From Allobosea sp. WAO (GTDB lineage Bacteria; Pseudomonadota; Alphaproteobacteria; Rhizobiales; Beijerinckiaceae), in NCBI RefSeq assembly GCF_001509835.1, contig NZ_JXTJ01000020.1, positions 54,409-118,408 on the forward strand: a stretch of 64,000 nucleotides of DNA, read 5' to 3'. Below, in pieces: positions 1 to 8,366 of this stretch. The stretch's first letter is position 1. Each line of letters opens with the position of its first letter. Under the pieces are notes generated by a model, which did no database searches, had not been told where the DNA came from, and saw only the letters and a program-made list of their open reading frames with translations. The translations under genes were made by a program, and so were the position numbers.

Positions 1-78
1 CTTTCCGGACGAATCCGATGCTTGAACAAAGGGGTAGATCGCCAGCTTGCGTCCGGCAGAACGCTCGGCGATCGAAGC

Positions 79-651
79 TCAGGCAGCCGCCCGCCGCGTC
101 GCGAGCGCGATCGCGATATAGGCCCAGCCGGCAAAGAGAAGCGAGACGCCGACCAGCGTGCCCGGCGTATAGATGCCGCCGCCGGGGAGCTGCATCGCCA
201 TGACGACGCCGACGAGGATGGTGACGATGCTCGACAGGAACATCCAGACGACGCCGTTCTGCGCCCGCATCCTGATCGCAAGGCCGAGCTGGGCGACGCC
301 TTCGGCCATCAGCACCAACGCGATCACGAGGGTGATGGCGATCGCCCCCTTCATCGGATTGAAATAGACCAGAAGCCCGCCGAGGAGCTCGACCAGCCCA
401 ATCAGCAACTGCCAGAGAAAGCCGCCCCACTCCTTGACGGAGAAGGCGTGGAACACCTTCAGCGCCCCGACAATGGCGAGCAGCAGGCCGAGGAACAGCG
501 TCACGGCCATGGTCGAGAGCGCCGGGCTCGCGATCGCCGCGATGCCGGCGACGATGAGGACGATGCCGAGCGCGATCAGCTTGCCCGAGACCAGCCGGGC
601 GAGGCTTGCGCCGGAGGGGTTACCCGAATGCTGCGTCATGACTTGCCCCAT
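79..651 (-). CDS. HdeD/DUF308-family membrane protein
   Basis: The protein of 190 residues is almost entirely hydrophobic, with about six predicted transmembrane segments separated by short loops. That is the layout of the HdeD/DUF308 family, small inner-membrane proteins linked to acid resistance in enterobacteria and of unknown role elsewhere. There is no signal peptide apart from the first membrane segment (around residues 24-45), and no catalytic motif is visible. An ATG 12 bases downstream (at 639, giving MTQHSGNP) is an equally good start because neither has a clear Shine-Dalgarno. The gene lies downstream of the NnrS operon on the same strand with a 165-base gap, so it could be read through or be independent. 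The family call is fairly secure; the function is not known. Confidence 0.8.
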   Translation of the reverse strand: MGQVMTQHSGNPSGASLARLVSGKLIALGIVLIVAGIAAIASPALSTMAVTLFLGLLLAIVGALKVFHAFSVKEWGGFLWQLLIGLVELLGGLLVYFNPMKGAIAITLVIALVLMAEGVAQLGLAIRMRAQNGVVWMFLSSIVTILVGVVMAMQLPGGGIYTPGTLVGVSLLFAGWAYIAIALATRRAAA

Positions 652-816
652 CTGCCGTTGCCGGGCCGGCGCGCCGTAGAGCCGCCGCGACCTGCAACGA
701 GCTTCGGACGCATTATACGACCATTCTGCAATTATGCCCGGCCGCCCCGGAAGATGGATCAGCAGGGAATCCCAAAGCTAGTCAGGGAGTCCCGTTTTGG
801 CCGCTGCGGTCCCGCA

Positions 817-2028
817 TCAACCGCAGCCGCTGTCCTCGCCCTTGCCCGCATTGAGGATTGGCCAGAAGCCGATGAGCCAGATCGCGAAAGCGGCCGACCA
901 GAGCATCGCTGCCAGCGTGTAGTGCAGCCCGGCCAGGCCTGCCCCGATGCCGAGTTCCGGCAGCGTCCGGACGAGACCGGCAGCCGCCATCGCGGCCAGC
1001 GCGCATTTGGCGGAGGCCGGCAGCACAAGGTCTCGGCCACTATGGCGCAGGCCGGCGATGACGAAGACCGCCATCACTGCCAGGCCGAGAGCGCCGACCG
1101 ACAGAAGGTGCAGCCCGGTCGTCGGCGAGAGCGGGGCGCCGAGTCCGGAAAGGCCGATGGCCAGGAAGCCGAGCCCGCCATAGGCGTTGGCCGCCGCGAG
1201 CGCCAGAACCTCCGCCCGCAGCACGGCGCGGCCGATGAACCATTCCGCCAGCCGGTCGAAGAAGGCCGCGGCGGCCGCCAAAGCGAGCCAGGCCGAAACC
1301 GCCGAATCCGGCCAGAGCAGCGCCGCCACGAGCTGGATCGCGACGAGGCCGGCCGTGAGGTTCTGGCGGCCGGGATGCGGGCGATAGGGCGTCGTCTCGC
1401 CGCTCGGGTCGAGCGCATGGTTGACCACGACGACATTGATCCGGGCAATGGCGAGCGGCAGGAAGATGAGGAACACGGCGAGCGCCGCGTGCAGCAGGCG
1501 CCCGGACAGCGCCGTCGCACCGCTGAGCCAGGCGACGCGGATCGCGAGTTCCAGCAGCGCGAAGATGGCGACCCAGAGGGCGAAGGAGCCGTGACGGGTG
1601 CTGCGGCGCGTAATCAGCGGGGCGCTCACGAAGAAAAGTAGCAGCAGCAGGAAGGCAAGATCGGTCGCAGCGGCCACGACGATCAGCGCATCGGCGCCGA
1701 CGAGACCGATCAGCCGGCCCGGCAGCCAGAGCCCGGCGAGCAGCAACAGGGCCTTGCCGCTGCGCGTTTTCGTGTCCGTCCATTCCGGCATGGCCGAAGC
1801 CAGGAAGCCGGCGAGCGCCGCACCATACGTGCCGAAGATCATCTCATGCGCATGCCATTGTCCGGGCGGGACCTCGCGCGCGAAGGGCAGACCGAGGCCG
1901 AACAGCGCGACCCAGGCGAGCGGCAGCAGCACGGCATGGGCGACCGCGAGCGGGAAGAACAGCTTGAGCCCTTCGGCGAGCAGGGGATGGCGGACGCCCT
2001 TGGCAGCGTCTGTGCTGTGCTGGCTCAT
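817..2028 (-). CDS. nnrS: NnrS family haem- and copper-binding membrane protein
   Basis: This is a 403-residue polytopic membrane protein with about twelve hydrophobic segments. It carries the NnrS hallmark near residues 58-82 (WHAHEMIFG, then GFLASAMPEWT) and the second conserved element late in the protein (GLHLLSVGALG, then AGLRHSGR). NnrS was found as an NnrR-regulated gene in denitrifying rhodobacteria; it binds haem and copper and protects against nitrosative stress. The start codon overlaps the stop of the upstream ABC ATPase gene (ATGA, 2025-2028), so the two are translationally coupled. NnrS is thus the last gene of a TonB receptor/ABC importer operon. The C-terminus ends in a cysteine-containing tail (SGCG). 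The family is secure; the link to the importer's substrate is inference. Confidence 0.93.
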   Translation of the reverse strand: MSQHSTDAAKGVRHPLLAEGLKLFFPLAVAHAVLLPLAWVALFGLGLPFAREVPPGQWHAHEMIFGTYGAALAGFLASAMPEWTDTKTRSGKALLLLAGLWLPGRLIGLVGADALIVVAAATDLAFLLLLLFFVSAPLITRRSTRHGSFALWVAIFALLELAIRVAWLSGATALSGRLLHAALAVFLIFLPLAIARINVVVVNHALDPSGETTPYRPHPGRQNLTAGLVAIQLVAALLWPDSAVSAWLALAAAAAFFDRLAEWFIGRAVLRAEVLALAAANAYGGLGFLAIGLSGLGAPLSPTTGLHLLSVGALGLAVMAVFVIAGLRHSGRDLVLPASAKCALAAMAAAGLVRTLPELGIGAGLAGLHYTLAAMLWSAAFAIWLIGFWPILNAGKGEDSGCG

Positions 2029-2765
2029 GCGCTGTCCCGATCGGGGTCGAACAGCTCGGCGAACGCCGCCTCGTGCATCCAGCCCTGGACCATCTCGAAT
2101 ATCGTCCGATCATCACGCTCCCCCGGCGCGCCTTCGATCGCGCGGTCGACGAGGATGCTGCCGTCGCGGCCAGACATGAGGACGATGCGGTGCGCCAGAC
2201 GTGCCGCCTCCGAAAGGTCGTGCGTGACGAACAGCGCCGAGAACCTCTCGCGCGCCGAGGCGGCGATGACGAGGTCCTGCAGCACCCGCCGTAGCCCTAC
2301 ATCGACCGCCGTGAACGGTTCGTCGAAGAACACGATCTCCGGATCGACGGCGAGCGCGCGCGCCACCGCAGCGCGCTGGCGCATGCCGCCGGAGAGTTCG
2401 GCCGGGTACTTGTCGAGATCGCGCGCGTGCAGGCCGACCTCGGCGGCGCGCGCCGCGGCGATAGCGTGGCGCTCCTCGCGGCCCACCCCGCCTGCGGCGA
2501 GCCCATAGGCGATGTTGTCGCGCGTGCGCTGCCAGGGCAGCAGGCGCGGCTCCTGGAAGACCACGGCATGGCGCCGATAGTCGCGCCGCACCCGGCCGCG
2601 CAGCGGGTCGACGAGGCCGGCCGCGATCTGCAGCGCCGTGGTCTTGCCGCAGCCGGACGGGCCGACCAGCGCCAGAACCTCACCGGCGTCGAGGCGCAGC
2701 GTCAGGTTCTCGAAGATCGCGCGGCCGAGAAAGGCATGGCCGATGCGTTCCAGTGCGAGCCTCAT
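2025..2765 (-). CDS. ABC importer ATP-binding protein, SsuB/TauB type
   Basis: This is a 246-residue ATPase with a complete motif set: Walker A GPSGCGKTT, a Q-loop in VFQEPRLLPWQR, signature LSGGMRQRAAVARAL, Walker B IVFFDEP, and the H-loop histidine in FVTHDLSEA. The LLPW after the Q-loop and the overall length match ATPases of the nitrate/sulfonate/taurine importer family. I chose the ATG at 2765 (MRLALERIG) because it overlaps the permease stop (ATGA, 2762-2765); a longer reading would extend into the permease gene. Its stop overlaps the nnrS start. It should energise the permease and binding protein encoded just upstream. The substrate cannot be read from the sequence. Confidence 0.92.
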   Translation of the reverse strand: MRLALERIGHAFLGRAIFENLTLRLDAGEVLALVGPSGCGKTTALQIAAGLVDPLRGRVRRDYRRHAVVFQEPRLLPWQRTRDNIAYGLAAGGVGREERHAIAAARAAEVGLHARDLDKYPAELSGGMRQRAAVARALAVDPEIVFFDEPFTAVDVGLRRVLQDLVIAASARERFSALFVTHDLSEAARLAHRIVLMSGRDGSILVDRAIEGAPGERDDRTIFEMVQGWMHEAAFAELFDPDRDSA

Positions 2766-3571
2766 CGCTTCACGCCCCAGGGCCGCCCGGCCTCGCGCCA
2801 TTGTTCGAGCCGGTCGCGCAGGGGCTGGATCAGGACGTATTCGGTGAAGAGGGCGAAGCCGACCACGGCGAGCACCAGCGCGGTAACGCGCGGAATGTCG
2901 AACAGCGCCCGAGCGCTGGCGAGATCGCCGCCGAGGCCGCCGGCATTCGAAAGCAGCTCCGCCATCACCGTGACCTTCCAGGCCGAGCCGGCGGTCGTCG
3001 TCCAGGCCGGGAAGAGATAGGAGACGAGGTGCGGCGCCGTCACCGTGCGCAGCCGCATGAAGCGGCCGGCGCCAAAGCTCTTCGCCATGGCTTCGAGAGC
3101 ACGGTCGCGCGTCGCGACGCCTTCCAACCCACCGGCGAAGGAGATCGGCAGCGAGGCGACGACGACAGTCAGCACCGCCGTGCCGCCTTTGGCGCCGAAC
3201 CAGATCAAAGCGAGCACGATCCAGGCGATCGGCGGCACGCCGAGGATCACCGTCACGATCGGCCGCATCAGCCGCATCGCCGCAAAGGAATAGCCGGCGG
3301 CGATGCCGGCGCTCGTGCCGATCGCGACCGAGAGCAGGAAGCCGAGGCCGGCGCGCTGCGCCGTCTCCAGCGCCGCGACGCGGAAATCGGGCTCGCCGAT
3401 CAGCCTGGCGACCTCCCTTCCGGTCTCCAGCGGCGAGGGCAGCACGAAGGAGCCGTAGATCTCATGCCCGGCCTGCCAGGCGGCGGCGAGACAGAACAGC
3501 CCGGCGGCACCGGCCCAGCCCGACCAGAGATAGCCGCCGAGCCAGCCGAGGAAGGCGAGGATGGAAGCCAT
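2762..3571 (-). CDS. ABC importer permease, SsuC/TauC type
   Basis: The 269-residue inner-membrane permease has about six hydrophobic segments and an EAA-like cytoplasmic loop (ALEAMAKSFGAGRFMRLRTV), which contacts the ATPase in BPD-type importers. I placed the start at the ATG at 3571 (MASILAFLGWLGG), 4 bases after the stop of the binding-protein gene. The frame is open further upstream, but that extension overlaps the binding-protein gene and is arginine/proline-rich nonsense. The stop overlaps the ATPase start. Length and topology fit the nitrate/sulfonate/bicarbonate importer family. Confidence 0.9.
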   Translation of the reverse strand: MASILAFLGWLGGYLWSGWAGAAGLFCLAAAWQAGHEIYGSFVLPSPLETGREVARLIGEPDFRVAALETAQRAGLGFLLSVAIGTSAGIAAGYSFAAMRLMRPIVTVILGVPPIAWIVLALIWFGAKGGTAVLTVVVASLPISFAGGLEGVATRDRALEAMAKSFGAGRFMRLRTVTAPHLVSYLFPAWTTTAGSAWKVTVMAELLSNAGGLGGDLASARALFDIPRVTALVLAVVGFALFTEYVLIQPLRDRLEQWREAGRPWGVKR

Positions 3572-3575
3572 GCCG

Positions 3576-4541
3576 TCAGAGGGCGTAGAAGCCGTCGCCC
3601 GGCAATTTTCCGCCGATGATGCGGGGATCGCCCTCGGCCAGCGCCGCGAACAGCTTCTCCAGATCGGGACGCGCGGCCGAGGCCGGCTGGGCAACGAGAT
3701 TGCTGAACGGCACGGCGCGCGCCAGCACGGGGCCTGGCAGCTGGAACAGCGCCGCGGCTTCCGAGGCGACGGCCGAGGGATCGGCGAGCACCCCGGCGAG
3801 CGCCGCCTCCACCGCCTGCTGCAGTGCGCGGATGCCGGCCTCGCCGATCTCGCGGCCAAGCGGGTCGCTGACCGCAAGGCCGGCCTGCGGCAGGCTCGCC
3901 GCCCCGGTCGCTTCCTGCCAGGCCAGGCGCGTATCAATGGCGCGCTCAAGCCCCTTGCCGCGCAATCCGGAGAGCAGGAGGGCGCCGGCCGAGGCCGGTT
4001 CGGAGAGCAGCGCGGCATCCGCCCGGCCGGCGAGCAGAAGCTGCACCGCCTCGGGCGGCGTGCCGGAATAATCGATGCTCAGTGCGTCGGGCGCGATGCG
4101 GCGGGCGGCGAGCAGGCGCCGGAAGATGAAGTCCGGCATGTCGTTCTTGAACGGCACGACGACCCGCTTGCCCTTGAGGTCATCGAGCGTCTTCACCGTG
4201 CCGGCAGGCGCGACGACGCTGAGCAGGCCGTGGGTCAGGATGTTGACCAGCTTCAGGCCGAGGCCGCGATTATGGAGATTGGCGGCGGCGTAGCTCGGCA
4301 TCACCACAGCCTTCATCGTGCCGGAGGACAGGCCGGCGCGCATCTCGTCGGGCGTACGCCAGATCCGGACCTCGACCGGCATCGGAAGTGCCTTCAGCGC
4401 CGCCTCGCGCGCTGCGGCGACCAGCAGCAGGCCGGGCGTCGCCGGCGGTCCCCAGAGCAGCAGCGGCTCGGCCGCGCGCGCGACATGGGGCATGGCGAGG
4501 CTGGCCGTGGCGACGGCGAGGAAATGGCGGCGGTCGAGCAT
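3576..4541 (-). CDS. Periplasmic substrate-binding protein, NMT1/SsuA-like
   Basis: This is a 321-residue binding protein. Its N-terminus (LDRRHFLAVATASLAMPHVA, then RAAEP) looks like a signal peptide with a weak twin-arginine-type start and cleavage after ARA. The mature part has the two-lobe organisation of NMT1/SsuA-type proteins, including a DDLKGKRVVVPF element followed by a ligand-loop region. It lies between a TonB-dependent receptor gene (57-base gap) and its permease (4-base gap), so the operon encodes a full outer-membrane-to-cytoplasm import route. Members of this family bind sulfonates, nitrate, thiamine precursors and metal chelates. The actual ligand is unknown; association with NnrS hints at something relevant to NO or metal homeostasis. 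Confidence 0.85.
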   Translation of the reverse strand: MLDRRHFLAVATASLAMPHVARAAEPLLLWGPPATPGLLLVAAAREAALKALPMPVEVRIWRTPDEMRAGLSSGTMKAVVMPSYAAANLHNRGLGLKLVNILTHGLLSVVAPAGTVKTLDDLKGKRVVVPFKNDMPDFIFRRLLAARRIAPDALSIDYSGTPPEAVQLLLAGRADAALLSEPASAGALLLSGLRGKGLERAIDTRLAWQEATGAASLPQAGLAVSDPLGREIGEAGIRALQQAVEAALAGVLADPSAVASEAAALFQLPGPVLARAVPFSNLVAQPASAARPDLEKLFAALAEGDPRIIGGKLPGDGFYAL

Positions 4542-4598
4542 GATGCCCTCCTTGACGCGGCCGCACCGGCAGCCGCGCGGTCTGGTTCGGTCAGGTTT

Positions 4599-6863
4599 TC
4601 AGAAGGTCGCCTTCAGGCCGGCATAGAAGGCGCGGCCGGTTCCCGGCAGGAACGCGGCCTGGTCCGGCCGCGCCTGGTCGACGATCAGCGTCGAGGCGGC
4701 ATAGGTCTTGTCGAGGAGGTTGGTGACCTCGCCGAACATCGTCAGCCGCTCGTTGAACTGGTACTCGGTGCGCAGGTCGAAGAGCGCATAAGGATCGGCA
4801 TAGAGCGTGTTCATGTTGTCGACCGGGGTCTTCTCCGGATTCCAGCGCAGCGCCGCCTGCAGCATCCAGGCCTCGGTCGCCTGGTATTGCAGCGTGGCGT
4901 GGATGACGTGGCGGGGCGCGCCGGCGACACGGTTGTCGCCGCGCACGGGATCGTAGACGAAGCGGAAGTCCTGATAGGTATAGGCGAGGCGCCCGGTCAG
5001 CCGCTCGAAGATCTGCGCGCCGAGGCCGAGCTCGACGCCGAAATGCCGGGTCTTGTCGGCGTTGATCGCGCCGAGTGAGGCGCCCGTGGCGTCGCGCAGG
5101 CTGAGCAGCTCCTTGTCGACCCAGGAATAGTAGACGACGCCGTCCCATGAGAAGGTGCCGTGCCGGCCGCGCCAGCCGCCCTCCAGCGTCGTCGCCGTCT
5201 GGGCCTTGAGGTCGGGTGTCGAGAAGGCCGCGGCCGCCGCCATCGGCGCTGCCGGGTTCGGGCGGCCGGGGCTGCTGTTGGGCGTGCCATTTATCGTCGC
5301 CAGCAGATCGTCATGGGTCGGCGGCTCGAAGCTGCGCGAGACCGCAGCATAGACGATCTGGTTGGCGTCGGGCCGCCAACTGGCGCTGAGGCTCGGGCTC
5401 CAGCCGTCATAGCTGCGCGAATAGGTCGTGCTCTGCGTCGGCACTGAACCATTGGGTAGCAGCGTATAGGGCGAGGCCGGGCTGTAGGCATTGGTCGGCC
5501 GCCGCGCAGGGAGGTAGGTGTCCGAATTGTCGCGCGTCGCATAGGCATAAGACAGAGCCGGCGAGATGGTTACGTTCTGCCAGACCGGGATATTGGCCCC
5601 GACATAGAGCGAGAGCGTGCTGGCATCGAGATCGCTCTCCCCGAACAGCGCTCCGCTGACGCCGCCCTGGTTGAGGTAGTTCTCGCGCTTCGCCGAGCCG
5701 ACCACATACTGCGCCGTCGTCTCGAACAGCGGCAGCGCCGCGCTCTCGACCGGCTTGTAGGCGTAGCGGGCGACCGCCGTGAGATCGCCGCCCTTGGTGA
5801 CGCGCACGCCCGATGAGATCGGGAACCGGAACATGTCGTCGGTATAGGTGTAGCCGAGCCCGAGATCGACGAGATGCGGCCCGTATTCGGCGGTGGTGCG
5901 GTTGCCGATGAAGAACTGCTTGGCTTCGCGCCGAGGCTTGTCACGCAGCACGTTCGGGCCGGGATCGACCGCGACGCCACGGACCACGCGCGGGCCGCCA
6001 TGGACCTGCTTCGGATCGAGACGCAGGCCCTGCTTGGTCAGCGGACCCGACACGTCGAAGCTGAGATCGGTATAGCCGGCGAAGAAGCGCGTCTTGATGG
6101 TCTCGCTGAGGGCAATGCCGACATTGGCGCTGGCGCTGATGCGCTGTGAGTCGTTGTAGGTGCGATAGCCGTTCGAGCGGCTGACATCGGCCTGGAGCAG
6201 CCCGTCGACGCCGTCCTTGCGGAAGCCGGTTTGGCCCGAGGCGTTGAACTGGCCGAAGCTGCCGCCTGAGATCTGCACTTTCGAGCCCGGCGCGCTGCTG
6301 CCGGTCGGCGAGACGAAATTCAGCGCACCGCCCAGCACGGTTGCGCCGAGCCGATGCGCGGTCTGGCCGCGATAGACCTCGATCGACTGCGCCTGGCCGG
6401 GATTGGCGAGCCCGACGATATAGGATCCGTCGGCCCGGTTCAGCGGCAGTCCGTCTCGCAGGACGAGGATGCCGCGCTCGACCGGGTTCTGCTGCAGGCC
6501 CGAGCCACGAATCTGGACCCGCGGCTGGTCGTTGCCGCCGAAGAACTGCTGCACGACGACGCCGGGCGCATTCTGCAGGGCCTGCGCCAGGGTCGGGTTG
6601 CCGCTTTGCGGGATGTCGGCCTCGGTCAACAGCGTCGCGCCGCCCGCCGTGGCGAAGAAGCGCTCGCGCACGAAGCTCGGCACGCCGTCAGCCGCCCCCT
6701 CGACGACGATGGTGTCGAGGCTGATCGTCGAGCCCGGCGAGGCGGATTGGGCGAGGCAGGCCTGGCCGGACACCGATGCCAGCAGCGCGCCAAGCATGAG
6801 CCGATGCACGAGGTGAGCACGCGTAGCGGCGGTGGGGGCGGTGTCTGAGGTCTTCTCGGTCAT
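4599..6863 (-). CDS. TonB-dependent outer-membrane receptor
   Basis: The protein is 754 residues long. It has a signal peptide (hydrophobic stretch LMLGALLASVSGQACLA), a TonB-box-like SLDTIVVEG just after it, a plug domain (ADIPQSGNPTLAQALQNAPG; QIRGSGLQQNP) and a long 22-strand-type barrel ending in aromatic FYAGLKATF, the normal C-terminal strand of outer-membrane barrels. The start at ATG 6863 (MTEKTSDTAP) places the signal peptide correctly; the frame is open for about 77 more codons upstream, but that extension is not signal-like. It is the first gene of the operon with the ABC importer and NnrS. Receptors of this size usually take up chelated metals, haem or cobalamin. The barrel alone does not tell the ligand. 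Confidence 0.92.
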   Translation of the reverse strand: MTEKTSDTAPTAATRAHLVHRLMLGALLASVSGQACLAQSASPGSTISLDTIVVEGAADGVPSFVRERFFATAGGATLLTEADIPQSGNPTLAQALQNAPGVVVQQFFGGNDQPRVQIRGSGLQQNPVERGILVLRDGLPLNRADGSYIVGLANPGQAQSIEVYRGQTAHRLGATVLGGALNFVSPTGSSAPGSKVQISGGSFGQFNASGQTGFRKDGVDGLLQADVSRSNGYRTYNDSQRISASANVGIALSETIKTRFFAGYTDLSFDVSGPLTKQGLRLDPKQVHGGPRVVRGVAVDPGPNVLRDKPRREAKQFFIGNRTTAEYGPHLVDLGLGYTYTDDMFRFPISSGVRVTKGGDLTAVARYAYKPVESAALPLFETTAQYVVGSAKRENYLNQGGVSGALFGESDLDASTLSLYVGANIPVWQNVTISPALSYAYATRDNSDTYLPARRPTNAYSPASPYTLLPNGSVPTQSTTYSRSYDGWSPSLSASWRPDANQIVYAAVSRSFEPPTHDDLLATINGTPNSSPGRPNPAAPMAAAAAFSTPDLKAQTATTLEGGWRGRHGTFSWDGVVYYSWVDKELLSLRDATGASLGAINADKTRHFGVELGLGAQIFERLTGRLAYTYQDFRFVYDPVRGDNRVAGAPRHVIHATLQYQATEAWMLQAALRWNPEKTPVDNMNTLYADPYALFDLRTEYQFNERLTMFGEVTNLLDKTYAASTLIVDQARPDQAAFLPGTGRAFYAGLKATF

Positions 6864-7043
6864 ATCGGCTCTCGTCGGCGTGTCGTGAACGGGCGTGCAG
6901 AATCGGCGGGCAGCGCGGGCTGGCGCTCCGTTGCGGGACGGGGTAAACATGAATTTCAGATGGCTCTTTTCTAACTCGGAGCCCGCGACCTTGTAAACAG
7001 TGTTTCTGGGTCGATCTGTATAATCGCCCTGCCGTCGACCAAT

Positions 7044-7057
7044 TTGAGCAGGATCAA
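7044..7057. promoter_or_regulatory. FNR/NnrR-type box
   Basis: TTGAGCAGGATCAA matches the TTGA-N6-TCAA consensus of Crp/Fnr-family regulators (FNR, FixK, NnrR, DNR). It lies in the 323-base divergent region between the TonB receptor (start 6863) and the Rrf2 regulator (start 7187). NnrR control of nnrS is established in Rhodobacter, so the site fits the operon. Binding itself is inferred. Confidence 0.5.
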
Positions 7058-7076
7058 ACACAGGACGGCATCGAGA

Positions 7077-7099
7077 TATATTTGAATTACTCAAATATA
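7077..7099. promoter_or_regulatory. AT-rich inverted repeat, candidate Rrf2 operator
   Basis: TATATTTGA-ATTAC-TCAAATATA is a perfect 9-base inverted repeat with a 5-base spacer in the divergent promoter region. It lies 88 bases before the Rrf2 gene and about 215 bases before the TonB receptor gene. NsrR-type operators are AT-rich inverted repeats of about this length, so autoregulation by the Rrf2 protein is a reasonable guess. Its core TTGA-N5-TCAA also resembles a Crp/Fnr box with one base too few. Confidence 0.5.
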
Positions 7100-7186
7100 G
7101 ACAAGCTATCTACCATTCATCGGCATCGTTGATTATTGAAACAACTCTCAAGCCCGACTGCCCGCACCACGAGCCCCGGAAGAACG

Positions 7187-7633
7187 ATGCGCCTGACCCA
7201 ATTCAGCGAGTACGCGCTCCGGCTGCTCGTCTTCGTCGCTGCCCACCCTGACCGGCTGGTCACGATCGAGGAGGCCGCAAAGGCCTATGACATCTCGCGG
7301 GCGCATTTGATGAAGGTAGCCAATCTCCTGGTGAGGCAGGGCTTCCTCAGCGGCGTTCGCGGCCGAGCCGGCGGGCTCGCGCTCGCCCGCGCCCCGGATC
7401 GGATCACGCTCGGCGAGCTGATCCGCGCCACCGAGCCGGCATTCTCCGTGGTCGAGTGTTTCGGGGAGGCGGAAGGGCACTCCGCCCTGCGCCTCGACCA
7501 TTGGCGAGGCATCCTGACCGGCGCCATGGACGAATTCCTGGCGGAGCTCGACCGGCATCGTCTGAGCGATCTGCTCAACGAGCCCGCGGGATTCGGCCTG
7601 ACACCGTCGGCCGCTGAAGGCTCGGCGGCATGA
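7187..7633 (+). CDS. Rrf2 family regulator, NsrR-like, with a single cysteine
   Basis: The 148-residue protein starts MRLTQFSEYALRLL, the typical NsrR/Rrf2 N-terminus, and has the winged-helix segment (SRAHLMKVANLLVRQGFL) and the wing GVRGRAGGLALAR. NsrR proteins hold an iron-sulfur cluster with three cysteines near residues 91, 96 and 102. Here only Cys91 (VVECFGEAEGHS) is present, and no other cysteine occurs in the protein. ATG 7187 is preceded by a GGAAG element; a longer reading adds 17 residues with no family match. It is divergent from the TonB receptor/NnrS operon, which it probably controls. Whether it can bind a cluster is doubtful. Confidence 0.85.
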   Translation: MRLTQFSEYALRLLVFVAAHPDRLVTIEEAAKAYDISRAHLMKVANLLVRQGFLSGVRGRAGGLALARAPDRITLGELIRATEPAFSVVECFGEAEGHSALRLDHWRGILTGAMDEFLAELDRHRLSDLLNEPAGFGLTPSAAEGSAA

Positions 7634-7736
7634 ATTTGCGCAACGACAACGACCTTGCTTCGCGCCAAAGCTAGGCTTGGAGCCCAGTAGCTGCGCCAAC
7701 TCCTCAAACGACAAGACCGAGATCAGAGGCATCGCC

Positions 7737-8366
7737 ATGACGTTTCCGTCGTTCTTTCTCGAAGCCCCACGGCTCAGGCTGCGGGATCCGCTGGCTGCCT
7801 TTCTCGGCTCTACGACGGATGGTGTTTTGGAATACCGCTATGAGGACGCGGTCAGGCTCGCCGGCCATTCCTGCCCCGCCGTCGCCGGAGCCTATCTGAT
7901 GGTCGTGCACGGGCTCGACTATCTCTATGACGAAGAGTTGCCGGAGCGAGGCGGCATCGATGTCTTCATGCGCGACGGGCGCGAGCAGGGCACCACTGGC
8001 GTTCTCGCCTCGATCGCCACCCTGCTCACCGGCGCCGCCGCCGAGACCGGCTTCCAGGGCATAGGCCAAGCGCAGCGGTTCGCCCGCCGCGGCCTTCTGG
8101 CCTTCGACGCACCGATCGAAGGCGTGCTCGCCCTGCGCCGACGCGACACCGGCGTCGGCGTGGCGATCGACATCGACACCGGGCATGTGCCGCACCATCC
8201 CGACATGGCAGGGCTGATGCCGCGAGCGGTCGCGGGGCAAGCCGACTCGGCCGAGCAGGCCCGCTTCGCCGAACTCTGGCAGGAACGCGTCCGGCGAATC
8301 CTCGTCGACCATGCCGACGACCCCAAGCTGGTCCATCTCTATGATTGGGAAGCCAGCGATGACTGA
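7737..8366 (+). CDS. FmdE-like protein
   Basis: This is a 209-residue soluble protein. The stretch LAGHSCPAVAGAYLM (residues 41-55) resembles the HGHxCPG element of the FmdE family (subunit E of tungsten/molybdenum formylmethanofuran dehydrogenase), where it contributes to metal binding. FmdE-domain proteins are widespread in bacteria that have no such dehydrogenase, and their role there is unknown. His44 and Cys46 are the visible candidate metal ligands. The start ATG at 7737 gives MTFPSFFLEAP; the gene begins 103 bases after the Rrf2 gene and its stop overlaps the next start by 8 bases, so all three are probably co-transcribed. The family call is moderate. Confidence 0.65.
   Translation: MTFPSFFLEAPRLRLRDPLAAFLGSTTDGVLEYRYEDAVRLAGHSCPAVAGAYLMVVHGLDYLYDEELPERGGIDVFMRDGREQGTTGVLASIATLLTGAAAETGFQGIGQAQRFARRGLLAFDAPIEGVLALRRRDTGVGVAIDIDTGHVPHHPDMAGLMPRAVAGQADSAEQARFAELWQERVRRILVDHADDPKLVHLYDWEASDD

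Noticed and set aside
22..1641. Long plus-strand open frame (539 codons) across the HdeD-like and NnrS genes
   Set aside because: It is antisense to two real membrane-protein genes, arginine/glutamate-rich and without family match; it is a product of GC-rich codon bias.
3572..4018. Upstream extension of the ABC permease frame
   Set aside because: It lies inside the binding-protein gene in another frame and encodes Arg/Pro/Ser-rich sequence; the ATG at 3571 fits the family.
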